Assembly (NCBI RefSeq): GCF_035609205.1
Contig: NZ_CP141184.1
Span: forward strand, 3,908,501-3,972,500
Length of the DNA stretch: 64,000 nt
Source: Hymenobacter sp. GOD-10R
Lineage (GTDB): Bacteria > Bacteroidota > Bacteroidia > Cytophagales > Hymenobacteraceae
Direction of reading: 5' to 3'
The notes beneath the pieces were generated by a model. That model saw only the letters and a program-made list of their open reading frames with translations, made no database searches and was not told where the DNA came from. Positions 1 to 9,028 of the stretch are shown here, in pieces. The number at the start of each line of letters is the position of its first letter. The stretch's first letter is position 1. The translations under genes were made by a program, and so were the position numbers.

Positions 1-1
1 T

Positions 2-175
2 AAAACGTTGCGCAAGGCTAACACTGCCGAGAAAACGATCATTCAGCACCCCACTTCTGCGGCTTGCTGTACGAACATCTCTCAAAAGACGGCTACCTTG
101 CGGATCAAAGATACGTTTGGCGCAGCCGATTTTTGGCTGATGGTCGTTAGTCTTCCCTCTGCATTGCTCCCTTAG
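2..175 (+). CDS. possible 3' end of an upstream gene (partial)
   Basis: One forward frame is open from the left edge to a TAG at 173-175, giving about 57 codons that end in a hydrophobic stretch (FWLMVVSLPSALLP). I do not recognise the product. The length is short enough to be chance, and an exact TAnnTTTG promoter element lies inside it, which argues against coding. It may be the tail of a gene that begins outside the window, or simply the region upstream of pepA. Confidence 0.25.
   Translation, partial: KTLRKANTAEKTIIQHPTSAACCTNISQKTATLRIKDTFGAADFWLMVVSLPSALLP
112..119 (+). promoter_or_regulatory. candidate -7 promoter element for pepA
   Basis: TACGTTTG matches the Bacteroidota -7 consensus TAnnTTTG exactly and lies 67 nt before the pepA ATG. 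I see no TTG at the right distance for a -33 element: the nearest, at 98-100, is only 11 nt away. Confidence 0.35.
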
Positions 176-186
176 CCCTCCTGCTC

Positions 187-1638
187 ATGCCTCTTCATCT
201 CTCCTACGCTGCTGATTTGCCCCAAGGCGTTAGCTCTGTTTTCATTCTGCCTGCTGGCACTAAAGAGTTGCCCGCTGACTTGACGGACTTGCCTGAAGCC
301 GCCCGTCAGTATGTACACGACCAGCTAGCTTCCGACAGCAAGTTTGTCACCGTCAATCACTTCACGCATCAGCATTACTTTGTGGTGGCGGCTACGAAGC
401 CCACCTCGCATTTAGTCGCGGAAGAATTGCGTAAAAGTGGCTATCAGTTGCATGGCTTGCTAAAGACGGCCAAAGTGCAGGAGCTTTATATCCGTGACCT
501 CACGGCCGAGGGTAATGGGGCGTTACCCTTAGCTGAAGGCCTTTACCTAACGGCTTATCAGTTTGAGGGGTACCGGACCGACGAGAAGAGCCAAGCGCCA
601 GCTAGCCTCACGCGTGTGGTTCTTACTGGGTCTACCGTTTCGGCGGCGCAGGTGCAAGAGTTGGAAGGGCTGTTGCTGGGGGTTTGCCTAGCTCGCGACT
701 TGGTCAACGAACCGCTCAATAAGCTAAACGCAACCCAGTTTGCTGAGCGCATGGCCGCCGCTGGAGACGAAGCCGGTTATCATACCGAAATCCTCGATAT
801 GATGCACATCGAGGCGCTGCGTATGGGCGGCCTGTTGGCGGTAAACCTAGGTAGCCCCGAGCCGCCTACATTCACCATTATGGAGTGGAAGCCCGACAAT
901 GCGCGCAATGCCAAGCCGTACGTGCTGGTTGGCAAAGGGGTCGTGTTTGACACGGGCGGGTTGAGCCTGAAGCCTACGCCCGGCTCTATGGATCTGATGA
1001 AGTGCGACATGGCCGGCGGTGCGGCTGTTACGGGTGTGCTCTACGCCCTAGCCAAGAATCAAGTACCCGTGCATGTTATCGGCCTAGTGCCCGCCACCGA
1101 CAACCGCCCCGGCGGCAACGCCTTCGTACCTGGCGACGTGCTAACCATGTACAACGGCCTTACCGTGGAAGTGCTCAACACGGACGCTGAAGGACGCCTA
1201 CTGCTAGGTGATGCACTGGCATTTGCCCGCAAATACAACCCCGAAATGGTCGTGGACATTGCTACCCTTACTGGCGCTGCGGCCCGCGCCATCGGCAAAG
1301 AAGGCATTGTGGCCATGGGCACCGCCGGCGACGAGCGCCTGCACCAACTCAAGCAAGCGGGCCACCGTGTGCACGAACGCATCGTGGAGTTTCCGCTTTG
1401 GGATGAGTACGCCGACCATATCAAATCCGACATTGCCGACATTGCTAACCTAGGTAAAGTCGATGCAGGTGCCATCTCAGCCGGCAAGTTCCTGGAGCGT
1501 TTCATCGACGACTATCCTTGGGTTCACCTCGACATTGCCGGCCCGGCGTTTCTCACTGCCCCCGACAGCTACCGTGGCAAAGGCGGCACTGGCACAACCG
1601 TGCGGCTGTTGTATGACTTTTTGAAAAGCCAAGCGTAA
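187..1638 (+). CDS. pepA: leucyl aminopeptidase (M17 family)
   Basis: This is a cytosolic metallopeptidase that removes N-terminal residues from peptides, usually a hexamer with two metal ions per active site. The 483-residue length fits the family. The C-terminal catalytic half holds the signature NTDAEGRL near residues 331-338, which carries metal ligands. The VGKGVVFDTGG segment near 248-258 carries the catalytic lysine (K250). The N-terminal third is the variable M17 regulatory domain. It starts at an ATG 11 nt after the upstream open frame and reads in the same direction as pdxA, 64 nt downstream. The M17 assignment is firm, but the preferred substrate cannot be read from sequence. Confidence 0.95.
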   Translation: MPLHLSYAADLPQGVSSVFILPAGTKELPADLTDLPEAARQYVHDQLASDSKFVTVNHFTHQHYFVVAATKPTSHLVAEELRKSGYQLHGLLKTAKVQELYIRDLTAEGNGALPLAEGLYLTAYQFEGYRTDEKSQAPASLTRVVLTGSTVSAAQVQELEGLLLGVCLARDLVNEPLNKLNATQFAERMAAAGDEAGYHTEILDMMHIEALRMGGLLAVNLGSPEPPTFTIMEWKPDNARNAKPYVLVGKGVVFDTGGLSLKPTPGSMDLMKCDMAGGAAVTGVLYALAKNQVPVHVIGLVPATDNRPGGNAFVPGDVLTMYNGLTVEVLNTDAEGRLLLGDALAFARKYNPEMVVDIATLTGAAARAIGKEGIVAMGTAGDERLHQLKQAGHRVHERIVEFPLWDEYADHIKSDIADIANLGKVDAGAISAGKFLERFIDDYPWVHLDIAGPAFLTAPDSYRGKGGTGTTVRLLYDFLKSQA

Positions 1639-1702
1639 AACCAACCAACGGTGTGCGTAGTCTGATGCACACCACCATTCTCCTGACTTCACCCCTATTT
1701 TC

Positions 1703-2722
1703 ATGACCAACCTGCCCCGCCTAGGTATTTCAGTCGGCGACCTCGCCGGCATCGGGCCGGAGATTATCTATAAAACCTTCCTCGACAACCGCCTGCTCAA
1801 GTACTGCACGCCGGTAGTGTACGGTACGGCAACTGTCCTCTTCGACGATTTTCCGGTTGAAAAGCAAGCTAACCCGCTAACATTTCGTCAGGTACGTTCT
1901 GCCGCCGATATTGATCCGGGCAAGCTCAATGCAGTTACCTGTTGGGAAGAGGATTTCATCCTGACTCCTGGTCAGCCTACTGAAGCATCAGGGCGTGCCG
2001 CTCGCCAATCGCTCCTGGCCGCTTGCCGCGACCTAAAAGAAGGGTTGCTCGACGGTCTCATCACAGCGCCTATCAGTAAAGAGAACACACAGGCCGACGA
2101 CTTCCGTTACCCAGGCCACACTGAGTTCCTGACGAGCTTTTTTGGTGCTCCCGAAAGCTTGATGCTGCTCGCCAGCGAGGAACTGCGAGTAGCGACGGTT
2201 ACGGGTCATGTGGCACTGAAAGACGTTCCCGGCAAGATCACCAAAGAGTTGCTCTCGACCAAGTTACGCATCTTACTCCAATCGCTGAAGCAGGATTTTG
2301 GTCTCGACAAGCCGCGGGTTGCAGTGCTAGGTTTGAACCCACACGCTGGCGAAAACGGACTGCTCGGCACGGAGGAAAATGACATCGTGTCTCCTGTTAT
2401 TCAAGAGTTTCTGGAGAACGGGCACTTGGTATACGGCCCCTTTCCTGCCGATGGGTACTTCGGTACCGGTCAGTTCCGCAGCTTCGACGCGACGCTATCC
2501 TTGTACCACGACCAAGGCTTGATTCCGTTCAAAACCATTGCGTTTGAGCGGGGTGTTAACTTCACGGCCGGCTTGCCTATTATCCGCACCTCCCCCGATC
2601 ATGGCACTGCCTACGGGCTTGCAGGCAAGTTTGCAGCTGATCCTACGTCGTTCCGCGAAGCCTTGTACCTCGCTTGCGACTTAGTTCGGAAGCGCGCTGA
2701 ACAATCTGTGGAGAGGCGCTAG
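1703..2722 (+). CDS. pdxA: 4-hydroxythreonine-4-phosphate dehydrogenase
   Basis: PdxA oxidises 4-phosphohydroxy-L-threonine with NAD in the DXP-dependent branch of pyridoxal 5'-phosphate synthesis. The 339 residues match the family length. Recognisable blocks are the N-terminal GISVGDLAGIGPEII, the metal-site segment around FRYPGHTEFL, LNPHAGENG, and the C-terminal GLPIIRTSPDHGTAYGLAGK. It starts 64 nt after pepA and is probably cotranscribed with it. A weak hairpin follows the gene. Confidence 0.95.
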   Translation: MTNLPRLGISVGDLAGIGPEIIYKTFLDNRLLKYCTPVVYGTATVLFDDFPVEKQANPLTFRQVRSAADIDPGKLNAVTCWEEDFILTPGQPTEASGRAARQSLLAACRDLKEGLLDGLITAPISKENTQADDFRYPGHTEFLTSFFGAPESLMLLASEELRVATVTGHVALKDVPGKITKELLSTKLRILLQSLKQDFGLDKPRVAVLGLNPHAGENGLLGTEENDIVSPVIQEFLENGHLVYGPFPADGYFGTGQFRSFDATLSLYHDQGLIPFKTIAFERGVNFTAGLPIIRTSPDHGTAYGLAGKFAADPTSFREALYLACDLVRKRAEQSVERR

Positions 2723-2753
2723 CGCTACGCTTTCACAAACCTAGCTTTACACC

Positions 2754-2792
2754 ATCTGCCCTGCACTCTTATAAAAGTGTGGGGCAGATTTG
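2754..2792 (+). terminator. weak hairpin after pdxA
   Basis: The arms ATCTGCCCTGCACT and AGTGTGGGGCAGAT pair with a few mismatches or G-U pairs. Only a short T-rich tail follows. It is probably the end of the pepA-pdxA transcript. Confidence 0.45.
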
Positions 2793-2932
2793 CTTCGTAA
2801 GAAGGCTGTTAATGAGTGACCGCCGGAAATTTTCTTTTCAAAAACGAAATTTATTTTCTGCGAAAAACATTCTTTTACACCTTTGCACTTCTTCGCACCC
2901 TAAGCATCACTTCTGTTCTGTTTTCTCTCTTT

Positions 2933-3301
2933 ATGAGCATCGATACTCCGCAGCAATACAAAGAGGCGCTTCGTCAGCTCGATTTGCTGATGAACAACTC
3001 AGCGGCGTCCAACGAGGAAAAAACAGCAACAGTAGCCCAGCTCACAACGGCGATAGAAACGTATGAGGAACGACTGCACCTAACTTCTCTACCAAACCTG
3101 CCGACCACTTTGGTTGATATGATTGAGCTAAAGCGGCAGCAACTCCGTCTTAAACAAAAAGACTTGGCCCAACTGCTGGAGGTTCCGGCCGGCCGGCTTT
3201 CACAGATCCTCAGCGGCAAGCGTCGCATTACGCTTGACCTAGCTAAAAAGCTCTACGAACGCTTGGGTATCAGTCCCGAGTTTATCCTTAGAAAGGCATA
3301 G
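2933..3301 (+). CDS. HigA-like helix-turn-helix antitoxin/regulator, no toxin partner seen
   Basis: The 122-residue protein from the ATG at 2933 has an N-terminal helical region (about 1-60) and a C-terminal Xre-type helix-turn-helix: LRLKQKDLAQLLEVPAGRLSQILSGKRRI, then LGISPEF. This is the architecture of HigA antitoxins of the HigBA2 type, which bind their own promoter and neutralise an mRNA-cleaving toxin. The frame is open upstream to 2816, but residues before 2933 look like translated leader. No HigB-sized gene lies on either side: pdxA is upstream and DUF177 downstream. It may be a solitary regulator or the remnant of a toxin-antitoxin pair. Confidence 0.8.
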   Translation: MSIDTPQQYKEALRQLDLLMNNSAASNEEKTATVAQLTTAIETYEERLHLTSLPNLPTTLVDMIELKRQQLRLKQKDLAQLLEVPAGRLSQILSGKRRITLDLAKKLYERLGISPEFILRKA

Positions 3302-3348
3302 GCCGCTGGTATTCTACCTTACGTTTTTATAAAACGGGGAAATCTTTC

Positions 3349-3356
3349 TACTTTTG
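3349..3356 (+). promoter_or_regulatory. candidate -7 element for the DUF177-rpmF-plsX-fabH operon
   Basis: TACTTTTG matches TAnnTTTG exactly, 22 nt before the GTG start of the DUF177 gene. The upstream half site is weak: a T-rich stretch near 3326, with no clear TTG. Confidence 0.5.
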
Positions 3357-3378
3357 CCCCCTATTACAAATTCCCGCC

Positions 3379-3906
3379 GTGAAAAAGGACACTCAATATG
3401 ATTTGGCAATTGCCAAGCTAGCTTCCAAAACGCACCACTTTGCGTTTGAGCTAGGTCCGGATTTCTTTGCGCAGTTTGATCAAAACCTAATTCAGGATGG
3501 TCGCCTCCATGCTGATGTAGACCTCATCAAAACGGAGCTTCTGCTAACGCTGAACTTTCACATTACAGGCACAGTGCGCTTAGTTTGCGACCGCAGCCTA
3601 GATGAGTTCGACCAGCCTATTGATGTGCAGCACCAACTGTTGGTACGCTTCGGAGACCAGGAGCTAGAGCTGGATGACAACGTGCTTCAAATCACGCCTG
3701 ACACGCAGACCTTGCCCATCGCCCAGCACCTTTTTGACTACATCGGGCTAGCTATTCCGATGAAAAAGCTGCACCCGCGCTTCCAGAACGAGCCTGACGA
3801 AAACCCCGATGCTGATGCTAAACTCATCTTCACCACCAAAGCGGATGATGACGATGACGAAGAGTTCACCGACCCACGTTGGGATGCACTACGAAACCTG
3901 AACTAG
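3379..3906 (+). CDS. DUF177 (YceD) family protein
   Basis: This 175-residue protein uses a GTG start. DUF177/YceD proteins sit next to rpmF and the phospholipid genes across bacteria and have been linked to 23S rRNA maturation or ribosome assembly. The precise role here is inferred only from family and neighbourhood. The middle keeps the family core (FHITGTVRLVCDRSL), with one cysteine instead of the CxxC found in some members. The C-terminus is very acidic (DDDDDEE around residues 160-166). It is the first gene of an operon with rpmF, 60 nt downstream. Confidence 0.85.
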   Translation: MKKDTQYDLAIAKLASKTHHFAFELGPDFFAQFDQNLIQDGRLHADVDLIKTELLLTLNFHITGTVRLVCDRSLDEFDQPIDVQHQLLVRFGDQELELDDNVLQITPDTQTLPIAQHLFDYIGLAIPMKKLHPRFQNEPDENPDADAKLIFTTKADDDDDEEFTDPRWDALRNLN

Positions 3907-3966
3907 GTGCTCGTGCACTAAATCCAAATTCAAAATTTCAAACTCAACACTTTTTAATTTTCACTC

Positions 3967-4188
3967 ATGGCTCATCCTAAGCGCCGCCAGTCCTCGACCC
4001 GCCGCGACAAGCGTCGCACCCACGACAAATTGACTCCCAAAGCAGTTACTATCTGCCCTAACACGGGTGAATTGCACCTACGTCATAAGGCGTATGTAGT
4101 AGATGGCGACCTGTACCACAATGGCAAAGTAGCAATCAAAGACTTTGCTCCTGTTGCCGCAGCTGCTCCCTCTACTGACGAGGAATAA
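3967..4188 (+). CDS. rpmF: 50S ribosomal protein L32, form without zinc cysteines
   Basis: This 73-residue protein starts with the highly conserved MAHPKRRQSSTRRDKRR of bacterial L32, a component of the large subunit. Zinc-binding L32 proteins carry two CxxC pairs in the second half. Here only one cysteine remains (ICPNTGEL) and the second pair is replaced (AYVVDGDLY), so this is a zinc-independent form. The C-terminus extends into an Ala/Pro/acidic tail. It lies between DUF177 and plsX, the order found in many bacteria. Confidence 0.95.
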   Translation: MAHPKRRQSSTRRDKRRTHDKLTPKAVTICPNTGELHLRHKAYVVDGDLYHNGKVAIKDFAPVAAAAPSTDEE

Positions 4189-4251
4189 CCTTCGCTTTAC
4201 CGATTACAATCGGTTTGCCTTTCCGACTACGTACCCCTTGATTCCTCGTAC

Positions 4252-5193
4252 ATGAAGATTGCCCTGGACGCAATGGGTGGTGATTTCGCCCCCCAGGCTG
4301 CTGTCGATGGCGCTGTGTTAGCAGCTGAAAAGCTAGCCGGCTCAGCTCAGATTGTGCTTATTGGCCAAGAATCAGCCGTGCGCCCCTTACTCGAAAAGTA
4401 CGGGGCGGCGGCTGAAAGCTTGCTACTCGTTCCTGCTAGTCAGGTAATTGAGATGGGCGAGCACCCGGCCAAAGCCTACCAGCAAAAACAGGATTCCAGC
4501 ATTGCCGTTGGTTACCGCATGTTGCACGCCGGTGAAGTAGAAGCTTTCTGCTCTGCTGGCAATACGGGCGCAATGCTCGTAGGTGCCATGTTCAGCGTAA
4601 AAACAGTGTCCGGTGTACTGCGCCCTGCCATCGCTAATTTTGTCCCGAAGATGGGGGGTGGCTATGGCATCCTGCTCGACGTAGGGGCCAATGCCGAATG
4701 CAAACCCGAAATGCTGGAGCAGTTTGGGGAGCTAGGTTCGCTGTATGCACAATATGTATTAGGCATCGAGAAGCCTACAGTTGGCCTCATGAATCTAGGT
4801 GAGGAAGAAGGCAAAGGCACCGCTAATGCTCAAGCCGCACACCAGCTATTGAAAGTGAACCCCCATATTCACTTCTTTGGCAACCTTGAGGGTCGCGACT
4901 TATTTAACTCGAAGGCCGACGTCATTGTGTGCGACGGCTACACGGGTAATGTAATTCTGAAAATGGCCGAGTCGATTTACGATATCTTGGCCGAGAAGCA
5001 GATGCACGATCCGTTCTTCGACAAATTTAACTACGAAGCTATTGGGGGCAGTCCAATCCTAGGCATCAACGACAATGCTATCATTGGACATGGCGTAAGT
5101 ACGCCTCAGGCCATCTGCAATATGTTGTTGCAGGGCTACCAAATGGCTAAATCCGGTATTGCGGATCAGATTAAATCTACTTTCAAGTCTTGA
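4252..5193 (+). CDS. plsX: phosphate acyltransferase PlsX
   Basis: PlsX converts acyl-ACP and phosphate to acyl-phosphate, the acyl donor for PlsY in the first step of phospholipid synthesis. It is a peripheral membrane enzyme. The 313 residues match the family. Typical blocks are MKIALDAMGGDFAP at the start, FCSAGNTGAML near residue 104, LLDVGANAE near 141, and VCDGYTGNVILK near 225. It lies 63 nt after rpmF and 45 nt before fabH, linking membrane lipid and fatty-acid synthesis in one transcript. Confidence 0.97.
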   Translation: MKIALDAMGGDFAPQAAVDGAVLAAEKLAGSAQIVLIGQESAVRPLLEKYGAAAESLLLVPASQVIEMGEHPAKAYQQKQDSSIAVGYRMLHAGEVEAFCSAGNTGAMLVGAMFSVKTVSGVLRPAIANFVPKMGGGYGILLDVGANAECKPEMLEQFGELGSLYAQYVLGIEKPTVGLMNLGEEEGKGTANAQAAHQLLKVNPHIHFFGNLEGRDLFNSKADVIVCDGYTGNVILKMAESIYDILAEKQMHDPFFDKFNYEAIGGSPILGINDNAIIGHGVSTPQAICNMLLQGYQMAKSGIADQIKSTFKS

Positions 5194-5238
5194 GTCTAGT
5201 AGAGACCTTTCTACTGACAAGCTGCTTTTGCGCCCCCA

Positions 5239-6252
5239 ATGAAAATTACCGCCGCCATTACTGGGGTGGGCGCCTATGTGCCCGATTACATCCTCACCAA
5301 TAAAGAACTCGAAACCTTAGTAGAAACTACTGACGAGTGGATTGTTAGTCGAACCGGCATTGAGGAGCGACGCATTCTGAAGGGCGAGAATCAGGGCACT
5401 TCGGTGATGGGTATAAAGGCCGTAGAGCAATTGCTGGCGAAAACCGGCACTCGGCCCGAGGAAATAGATTTAGTTATCTGCGCTACTACTACGCCCGATT
5501 TAGTATTCCCAGCTACGGCTAATATCATCTCGGCCGCTGTTGGTATCAATAACGCCTTCAGCTTCGACATGCAGGCGGCCTGTTCAGGCTTTATTTTCGC
5601 ACTGACTACAGGAGCTCAGTTTATTCAAACGGGCGCCTATAAAAAGGTTATTGTCGTTGGTGCCGACAAGATGTCGAGCATTATCGACTATACTGACCGC
5701 GCCACTTGCATCATCTTTGGCGACGGTGCCGGTGCGGTTTTGTTGGAGCCGAACACGGAAGGGCTAGGTCTGCAAGACCAAGTGTTATGTTCTGACGGCC
5801 ACGGCGAGCCCTACTTACACCAAAAAGCAGGCGGTAGTCGCCGCCCCCCATCTGCCGAAACTGTTGCGCAACGCGAACATTATGTGCACCAAGAAGGCGC
5901 TACCGTATTCAAGTTTGCCGTAAAAAATATGGCCGACGTAGCAGCTCAAGTTATGGAGCGTAATCATCTTACAGCTGATGATGTGGCCTGGCTAGTACCT
6001 CACCAAGCTAATAAGCGCATTATCCATGCTACCGCGCACCGTATGGGCGTAGGAGAAGAGAAGGTGATGCTCAACATTCACCGCTACGGTAATACCACCA
6101 ATGGTACCATTCCTTTGTGCTTAGCTGACTACGAATCGCAGCTTAACAAAGGCGACAACCTCATCATTGCTGCCTTTGGCGGCGGATTTACGTGGGGTGC
6201 GTTGTATCTAAAATGGGCTTACGACCCAAAACCTGATCCGCAACTCGCTTAA
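5239..6252 (+). CDS. fabH: beta-ketoacyl-ACP synthase III
   Basis: FabH condenses acetyl-CoA (or a branched starter) with malonyl-ACP to begin type II fatty-acid synthesis. The catalytic triad is visible: C115 in MQAACSGF, H255 in VPHQANKR and N285 in RYGNTTNG. The 337 residues are normal for the family. It is the last gene of the DUF177-rpmF-plsX-fabH group and is followed by a hairpin with a T tract. Confidence 0.97.
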   Translation: MKITAAITGVGAYVPDYILTNKELETLVETTDEWIVSRTGIEERRILKGENQGTSVMGIKAVEQLLAKTGTRPEEIDLVICATTTPDLVFPATANIISAAVGINNAFSFDMQAACSGFIFALTTGAQFIQTGAYKKVIVVGADKMSSIIDYTDRATCIIFGDGAGAVLLEPNTEGLGLQDQVLCSDGHGEPYLHQKAGGSRRPPSAETVAQREHYVHQEGATVFKFAVKNMADVAAQVMERNHLTADDVAWLVPHQANKRIIHATAHRMGVGEEKVMLNIHRYGNTTNGTIPLCLADYESQLNKGDNLIIAAFGGGFTWGALYLKWAYDPKPDPQLA

Positions 6253-6296
6253 GTAATGGGCTGAACGCGGAAAACCTCTATACTTGCACTCCCGTT

Positions 6297-6337
6297 GTGC
6301 CGCCCCGCCATCTTACGGGACGGCACTTCTTTTTTTG
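6297..6337 (+). terminator. Rho-independent terminator after fabH
   Basis: The arms GTGCCGCCCCG (6297-6307) and CGGGACGGCAC (6316-6326) pair with one G-U position and are followed by TTCTTTTTTT. Confidence 0.8.
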
Positions 6338-6439
6338 CTTTTGAATGTTGAACGTTGAATAATCAGGCATCTGCATACCTAGCTATTCAGCCTTCAGGCT
6401 CTTATTCAAAATTCAACACCTACACCCAATACTATCCAG

Positions 6440-7003
6440 ATGGCAACCACCGCAGATTTTAAAAACGGCCTCTGCCTCGAGTACAACGGCGACTTGTACA
6501 TCATCACTGAATTTCAGCACGTAAAGCCGGGCAAAGGCCCTGCCTTCGTACGTACCAAGCTGCGCAACATCAAAACCGGCAAAGTCATCGACAACACCTT
6601 CAATGCCGGTGTGAAAGTGACAACAGCACGGGTGGAGCAACGGCCGCATCAGTTCCTGTACAAGGATGAATATGGCTACAACTTCATGAACAACGCTGAC
6701 TTCGAGCAAGTAACGCTGCCTGAATCCATGGTACCGTTCCATGATCTGCTAAAGGATGGCCAAGAAGTTACCATACTTTTTCACGCCGAAACGGAGCAGC
6801 CGCTCACCGCTGAGCTTCCTCCTTTCGTAGAGCTCATGGTGACTTACACCGAGCCCGGTCTACGTGGTGATACGGCTACTAATACTCTCAAGCCCGCAAC
6901 AGTAGAAACAGGAGCTCGTATTCAGGTGCCCTTATTCATTGAGCAAGACACCAAAATCCGCGTCGATACGCGCGACTATTCTTATGTCGAACGAGTCAAG
7001 TAA
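6440..7003 (+). CDS. efp: elongation factor P
   Basis: EF-P binds between the P and E sites of the ribosome and relieves stalling at polyproline stretches. The 187-residue length and the KOW-OB-OB architecture are typical. The loop that carries the modified residue in other bacteria is seen as [16 protein letters not shown] near residues 29-44, with lysine at the tip. The C-terminal OB domain ends with [19 protein letters not shown] sequence, here [15 protein letters not shown]. Its reading frame overlaps the most upstream likely accB start by 20 nt, and efp-accB-accC is a common Bacteroidota order. Confidence 0.97.
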   Translation: MATTADFKNGLCLEYNGDLYIITEFQHVKPGKGPAFVRTKLRNIKTGKVIDNTFNAGVKVTTARVEQRPHQFLYKDEYGYNFMNNADFEQVTLPESMVPFHDLLKDGQEVTILFHAETEQPLTAELPPFVELMVTYTEPGLRGDTATNTLKPATVETGARIQVPLFIEQDTKIRVDTRDYSYVERVK

Positions 7004-7505
7004 TTCCCCGCAGAAGCAGCCTGCTATGAAAGCAAAAGAACTCCAAGAGTTGATCGACTTTATCGCCAAGTCGGGTCTGAACAAAGTCAACATTGAAACC
7101 GAGGAGTTTAAAATCTCGGTGCAGCGCGAACCTAGCTACAAGCCAGTTATTAGCTCGGCGCCAGCTCCGGCCCCCGCGCAGGCGGCACCAGCCGCCGCTG
7201 CACCGGCACCGGCCGCACCAGCAGCCGCACCAGCACCGGCTGCTTCCGCTGCTCCTAGCAACAACTATGTGCCACTCAAGTCGCCTATGATTGGTACGTT
7301 CTACCGGTCAGCCAGCCCCGATAGTCCTGCCTTGGTGAACGTGGGTGACTTGGTTGAGCAAGGCCAGGTGATCTGCATTATCGAAGCCATGAAGCTGTTC
7401 AACGAAATTGAAGCTGAAACTTCAGGCCGGGTAGTAAAAGTGATGGTTGAGAATGCTAACCCAGTCGAATACGACCAGCCGCTCTTCCTGATTGAGCCAA
7501 TGTAA
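6984..7505 (+). CDS. accB: biotin carboxyl carrier protein of acetyl-CoA carboxylase
   Basis: This is the biotin carrier of acetyl-CoA carboxylase. It shuttles carboxyl-biotin between AccC and the AccAD transferase. The biotin attachment motif is [11 protein letters not shown], with lysine 137 from this start. Before it lies a flexible linker made almost wholly of Ala and Pro (about residues 58-92). The start is uncertain: the ATG at 6984 overlaps the end of efp by 20 nt, and the ATG at 7026 (MKAKELQEL) gives the more conserved N-terminus and no overlap. The AccC subunit follows 104 nt downstream. Confidence 0.93.
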   Translation: MSNESSNSPQKQPAMKAKELQELIDFIAKSGLNKVNIETEEFKISVQREPSYKPVISSAPAPAPAQAAPAAAAPAPAAPAAAPAPAASAAPSNNYVPLKSPMIGTFYRSASPDSPALVNVGDLVEQGQVICIIEAMKLFNEIEAETSGRVVKVMVENANPVEYDQPLFLIEPM

Positions 7506-7523
7506 TTTTCAGAGCTTAGAATT

Positions 7524-7582
7524 GAGAGCTTAGAGCATAGACCTAGGTAGTAAACAGCCTATTGTCTACGTTCTAAGCTCTC
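7524..7582. repeat. imperfect dyad between accB and accC
   Basis: The arms GAGAGCTTAGAGCATAGAC (7524-7542) and GTCTACGTTCTAAGCTCTC (7564-7582) form a stem with two mismatches around a loop that contains ACCTAGGT. The element AGAGCTTAGA also occurs as a direct repeat just before it. It has no T tract, so it is not an obvious terminator and may be an mRNA processing or attenuation structure. Confidence 0.5.
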
Positions 7583-7609
7583 CGTTCTCACATCTAGATC
7601 TAAAGACCT

Positions 7610-8953
7610 GTGTTCAAGAAAATATTAGTTGCCAACCGGGGCGAAATTGCATTACGCATTATTCGTACCTGCAAGGAGATGGGCATTAAGACTGTGGCAG
7701 TGTATTCCACAGCTGATAAGGAAAGTTTGCACGTGCGCTTTGCTGACGAAGCCGTGTGCATCGGCCCCCCGCCCTCGGCGCAATCCTACCTGAACATCCC
7801 TAGCCTGATTGCCGCAGCAGAAATCACTAATGCTGATGCAATTCACCCTGGCTATGGCTTTTTGAGCGAAAACGCGGAATTCTCGCGTGTTTGCCAGGAA
7901 AATGGCATCAAGTTCATCGGTGCTACCCCGGAGATGATTAACTCTATGGGTGATAAAGCTTCGGCAAAGGCCACGATGAAGAAAGCTGGTGTGCCCACCA
8001 TTCCTGGTTCTGATGGCTTGCTGGATTCGATTGCCGAAGGTCTAAAGGTAGCACACCGCGTGAAGTACCCGGTTATCCTGAAGGCTACGGCTGGTGGTGG
8101 TGGTCGCGGTATGCGCATCGTCCGCAACGACGACGAGTTTGAAAAAGCGTGGAACAGCGCCCGCACTGAAGCGCAAGCAGCGTTCGGCAACGATGGCATC
8201 TATCTGGAAAAATATGTGGAAGAGCCGCACCACATCGAAATCCAACTTGTAGGCGACCAGTACGGCCGCGCCGCTCACCTCTCGGAGCGTGACTGCTCCA
8301 TTCAGCGCCGTCACCAGAAGCTGGTGGAGGAAACGCCTTCTCCTTTTATGACCGACAAGTTGCGGGATAAAATGGGCAAGGCGGCAGTGGCGGGTGCGAA
8401 GGCCATCAGCTACGAAGGAGTAGGCACCATCGAGTTCCTAGTGGACAAGAACCGTGACTTCTACTTCATGGAAATGAATACTCGTATTCAGGTAGAGCAC
8501 CCCATTACGGAGGAAGTAGTAAACTACGACCTCATCAAAGAGCAAATTAAAGTAGCTGCTGGCATACCGATTACGGGTAAAGATTATTTGCCCCAGATGC
8601 ACGCTATGGAATGCCGCATCAATGCGGAGGACCCAGCAAACGGCTTCCGTCCTTCGCCCGGCAAAATTACGGTGCTACACATCCCAGGTGGTCATGGCGT
8701 GCGCGTCGATACGCACGTGTACGCGGGCTACACCATCCCGCCGAACTACGACTCAATGATTGCCAAACTCATCACCGTTGCGCAAACCCGCGAGGAGTGC
8801 ATTGTGAAGATGAAGCGTGCCCTGAGTGAGTTTGTAGTAGAAGGCGTGAAAACGACTATCCCCTTCCACCTAGCTTTGATGGACAACGAGGATTTCCGCG
8901 CCGGAAATTTCACTACGGCATTCTTGGATTCATTCGATTTCTCGGTGTTGTAG
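7610..8953 (+). CDS. accC: biotin carboxylase subunit of acetyl-CoA carboxylase
   Basis: AccC carboxylates the biotin of AccB using ATP and bicarbonate, the first half of the committed step of fatty-acid synthesis. It uses a GTG start giving [17 protein letters not shown], the standard N-terminus. The ATP-grasp features are the glycine-rich loop [12 protein letters not shown] near residue 159 and [15 protein letters not shown] near 288. The 447 residues are full length. A strong bidirectional hairpin separates it from the convergent DUF3109 gene. Confidence 0.97.
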   Translation: MFKKILVANRGEIALRIIRTCKEMGIKTVAVYSTADKESLHVRFADEAVCIGPPPSAQSYLNIPSLIAAAEITNADAIHPGYGFLSENAEFSRVCQENGIKFIGATPEMINSMGDKASAKATMKKAGVPTIPGSDGLLDSIAEGLKVAHRVKYPVILKATAGGGGRGMRIVRNDDEFEKAWNSARTEAQAAFGNDGIYLEKYVEEPHHIEIQLVGDQYGRAAHLSERDCSIQRRHQKLVEETPSPFMTDKLRDKMGKAAVAGAKAISYEGVGTIEFLVDKNRDFYFMEMNTRIQVEHPITEEVVNYDLIKEQIKVAAGIPITGKDYLPQMHAMECRINAEDPANGFRPSPGKITVLHIPGGHGVRVDTHVYAGYTIPPNYDSMIAKLITVAQTREECIVKMKRALSEFVVEGVKTTIPFHLALMDNEDFRAGNFTTAFLDSFDFSVL

Positions 8954-8966
8954 TAAGCTCTCTTTA

Positions 8967-9012
8967 TACAACAAAAAGGCCCGATCAGAATTGATCGGGC
9001 CTTTTTGTTGTA
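8967..9012. terminator. bidirectional terminator between accC and the DUF3109 gene
   Basis: Perfect 21-bp arms (8967-8987 and 8992-9012) enclose a GAAT loop. The stem has an A5 run on one side and a T5 run on the other, so it can act on both converging transcripts. Confidence 0.9.
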
Positions 9013-9028
9013 AGTAATAAGTAGATAC

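Noticed and set aside
2779..3066. A 95-codon frame overlapping the HigA-like gene, considered as its missing toxin
   Set aside because: The sequence has no HigB features, overlaps the antitoxin gene in another frame and begins in leader sequence.
4189..4251. Possible regulatory structure between rpmF and plsX
   Set aside because: The short GATTACAATCGG-type pairing is too weak and the gap too small to claim an RNA element.
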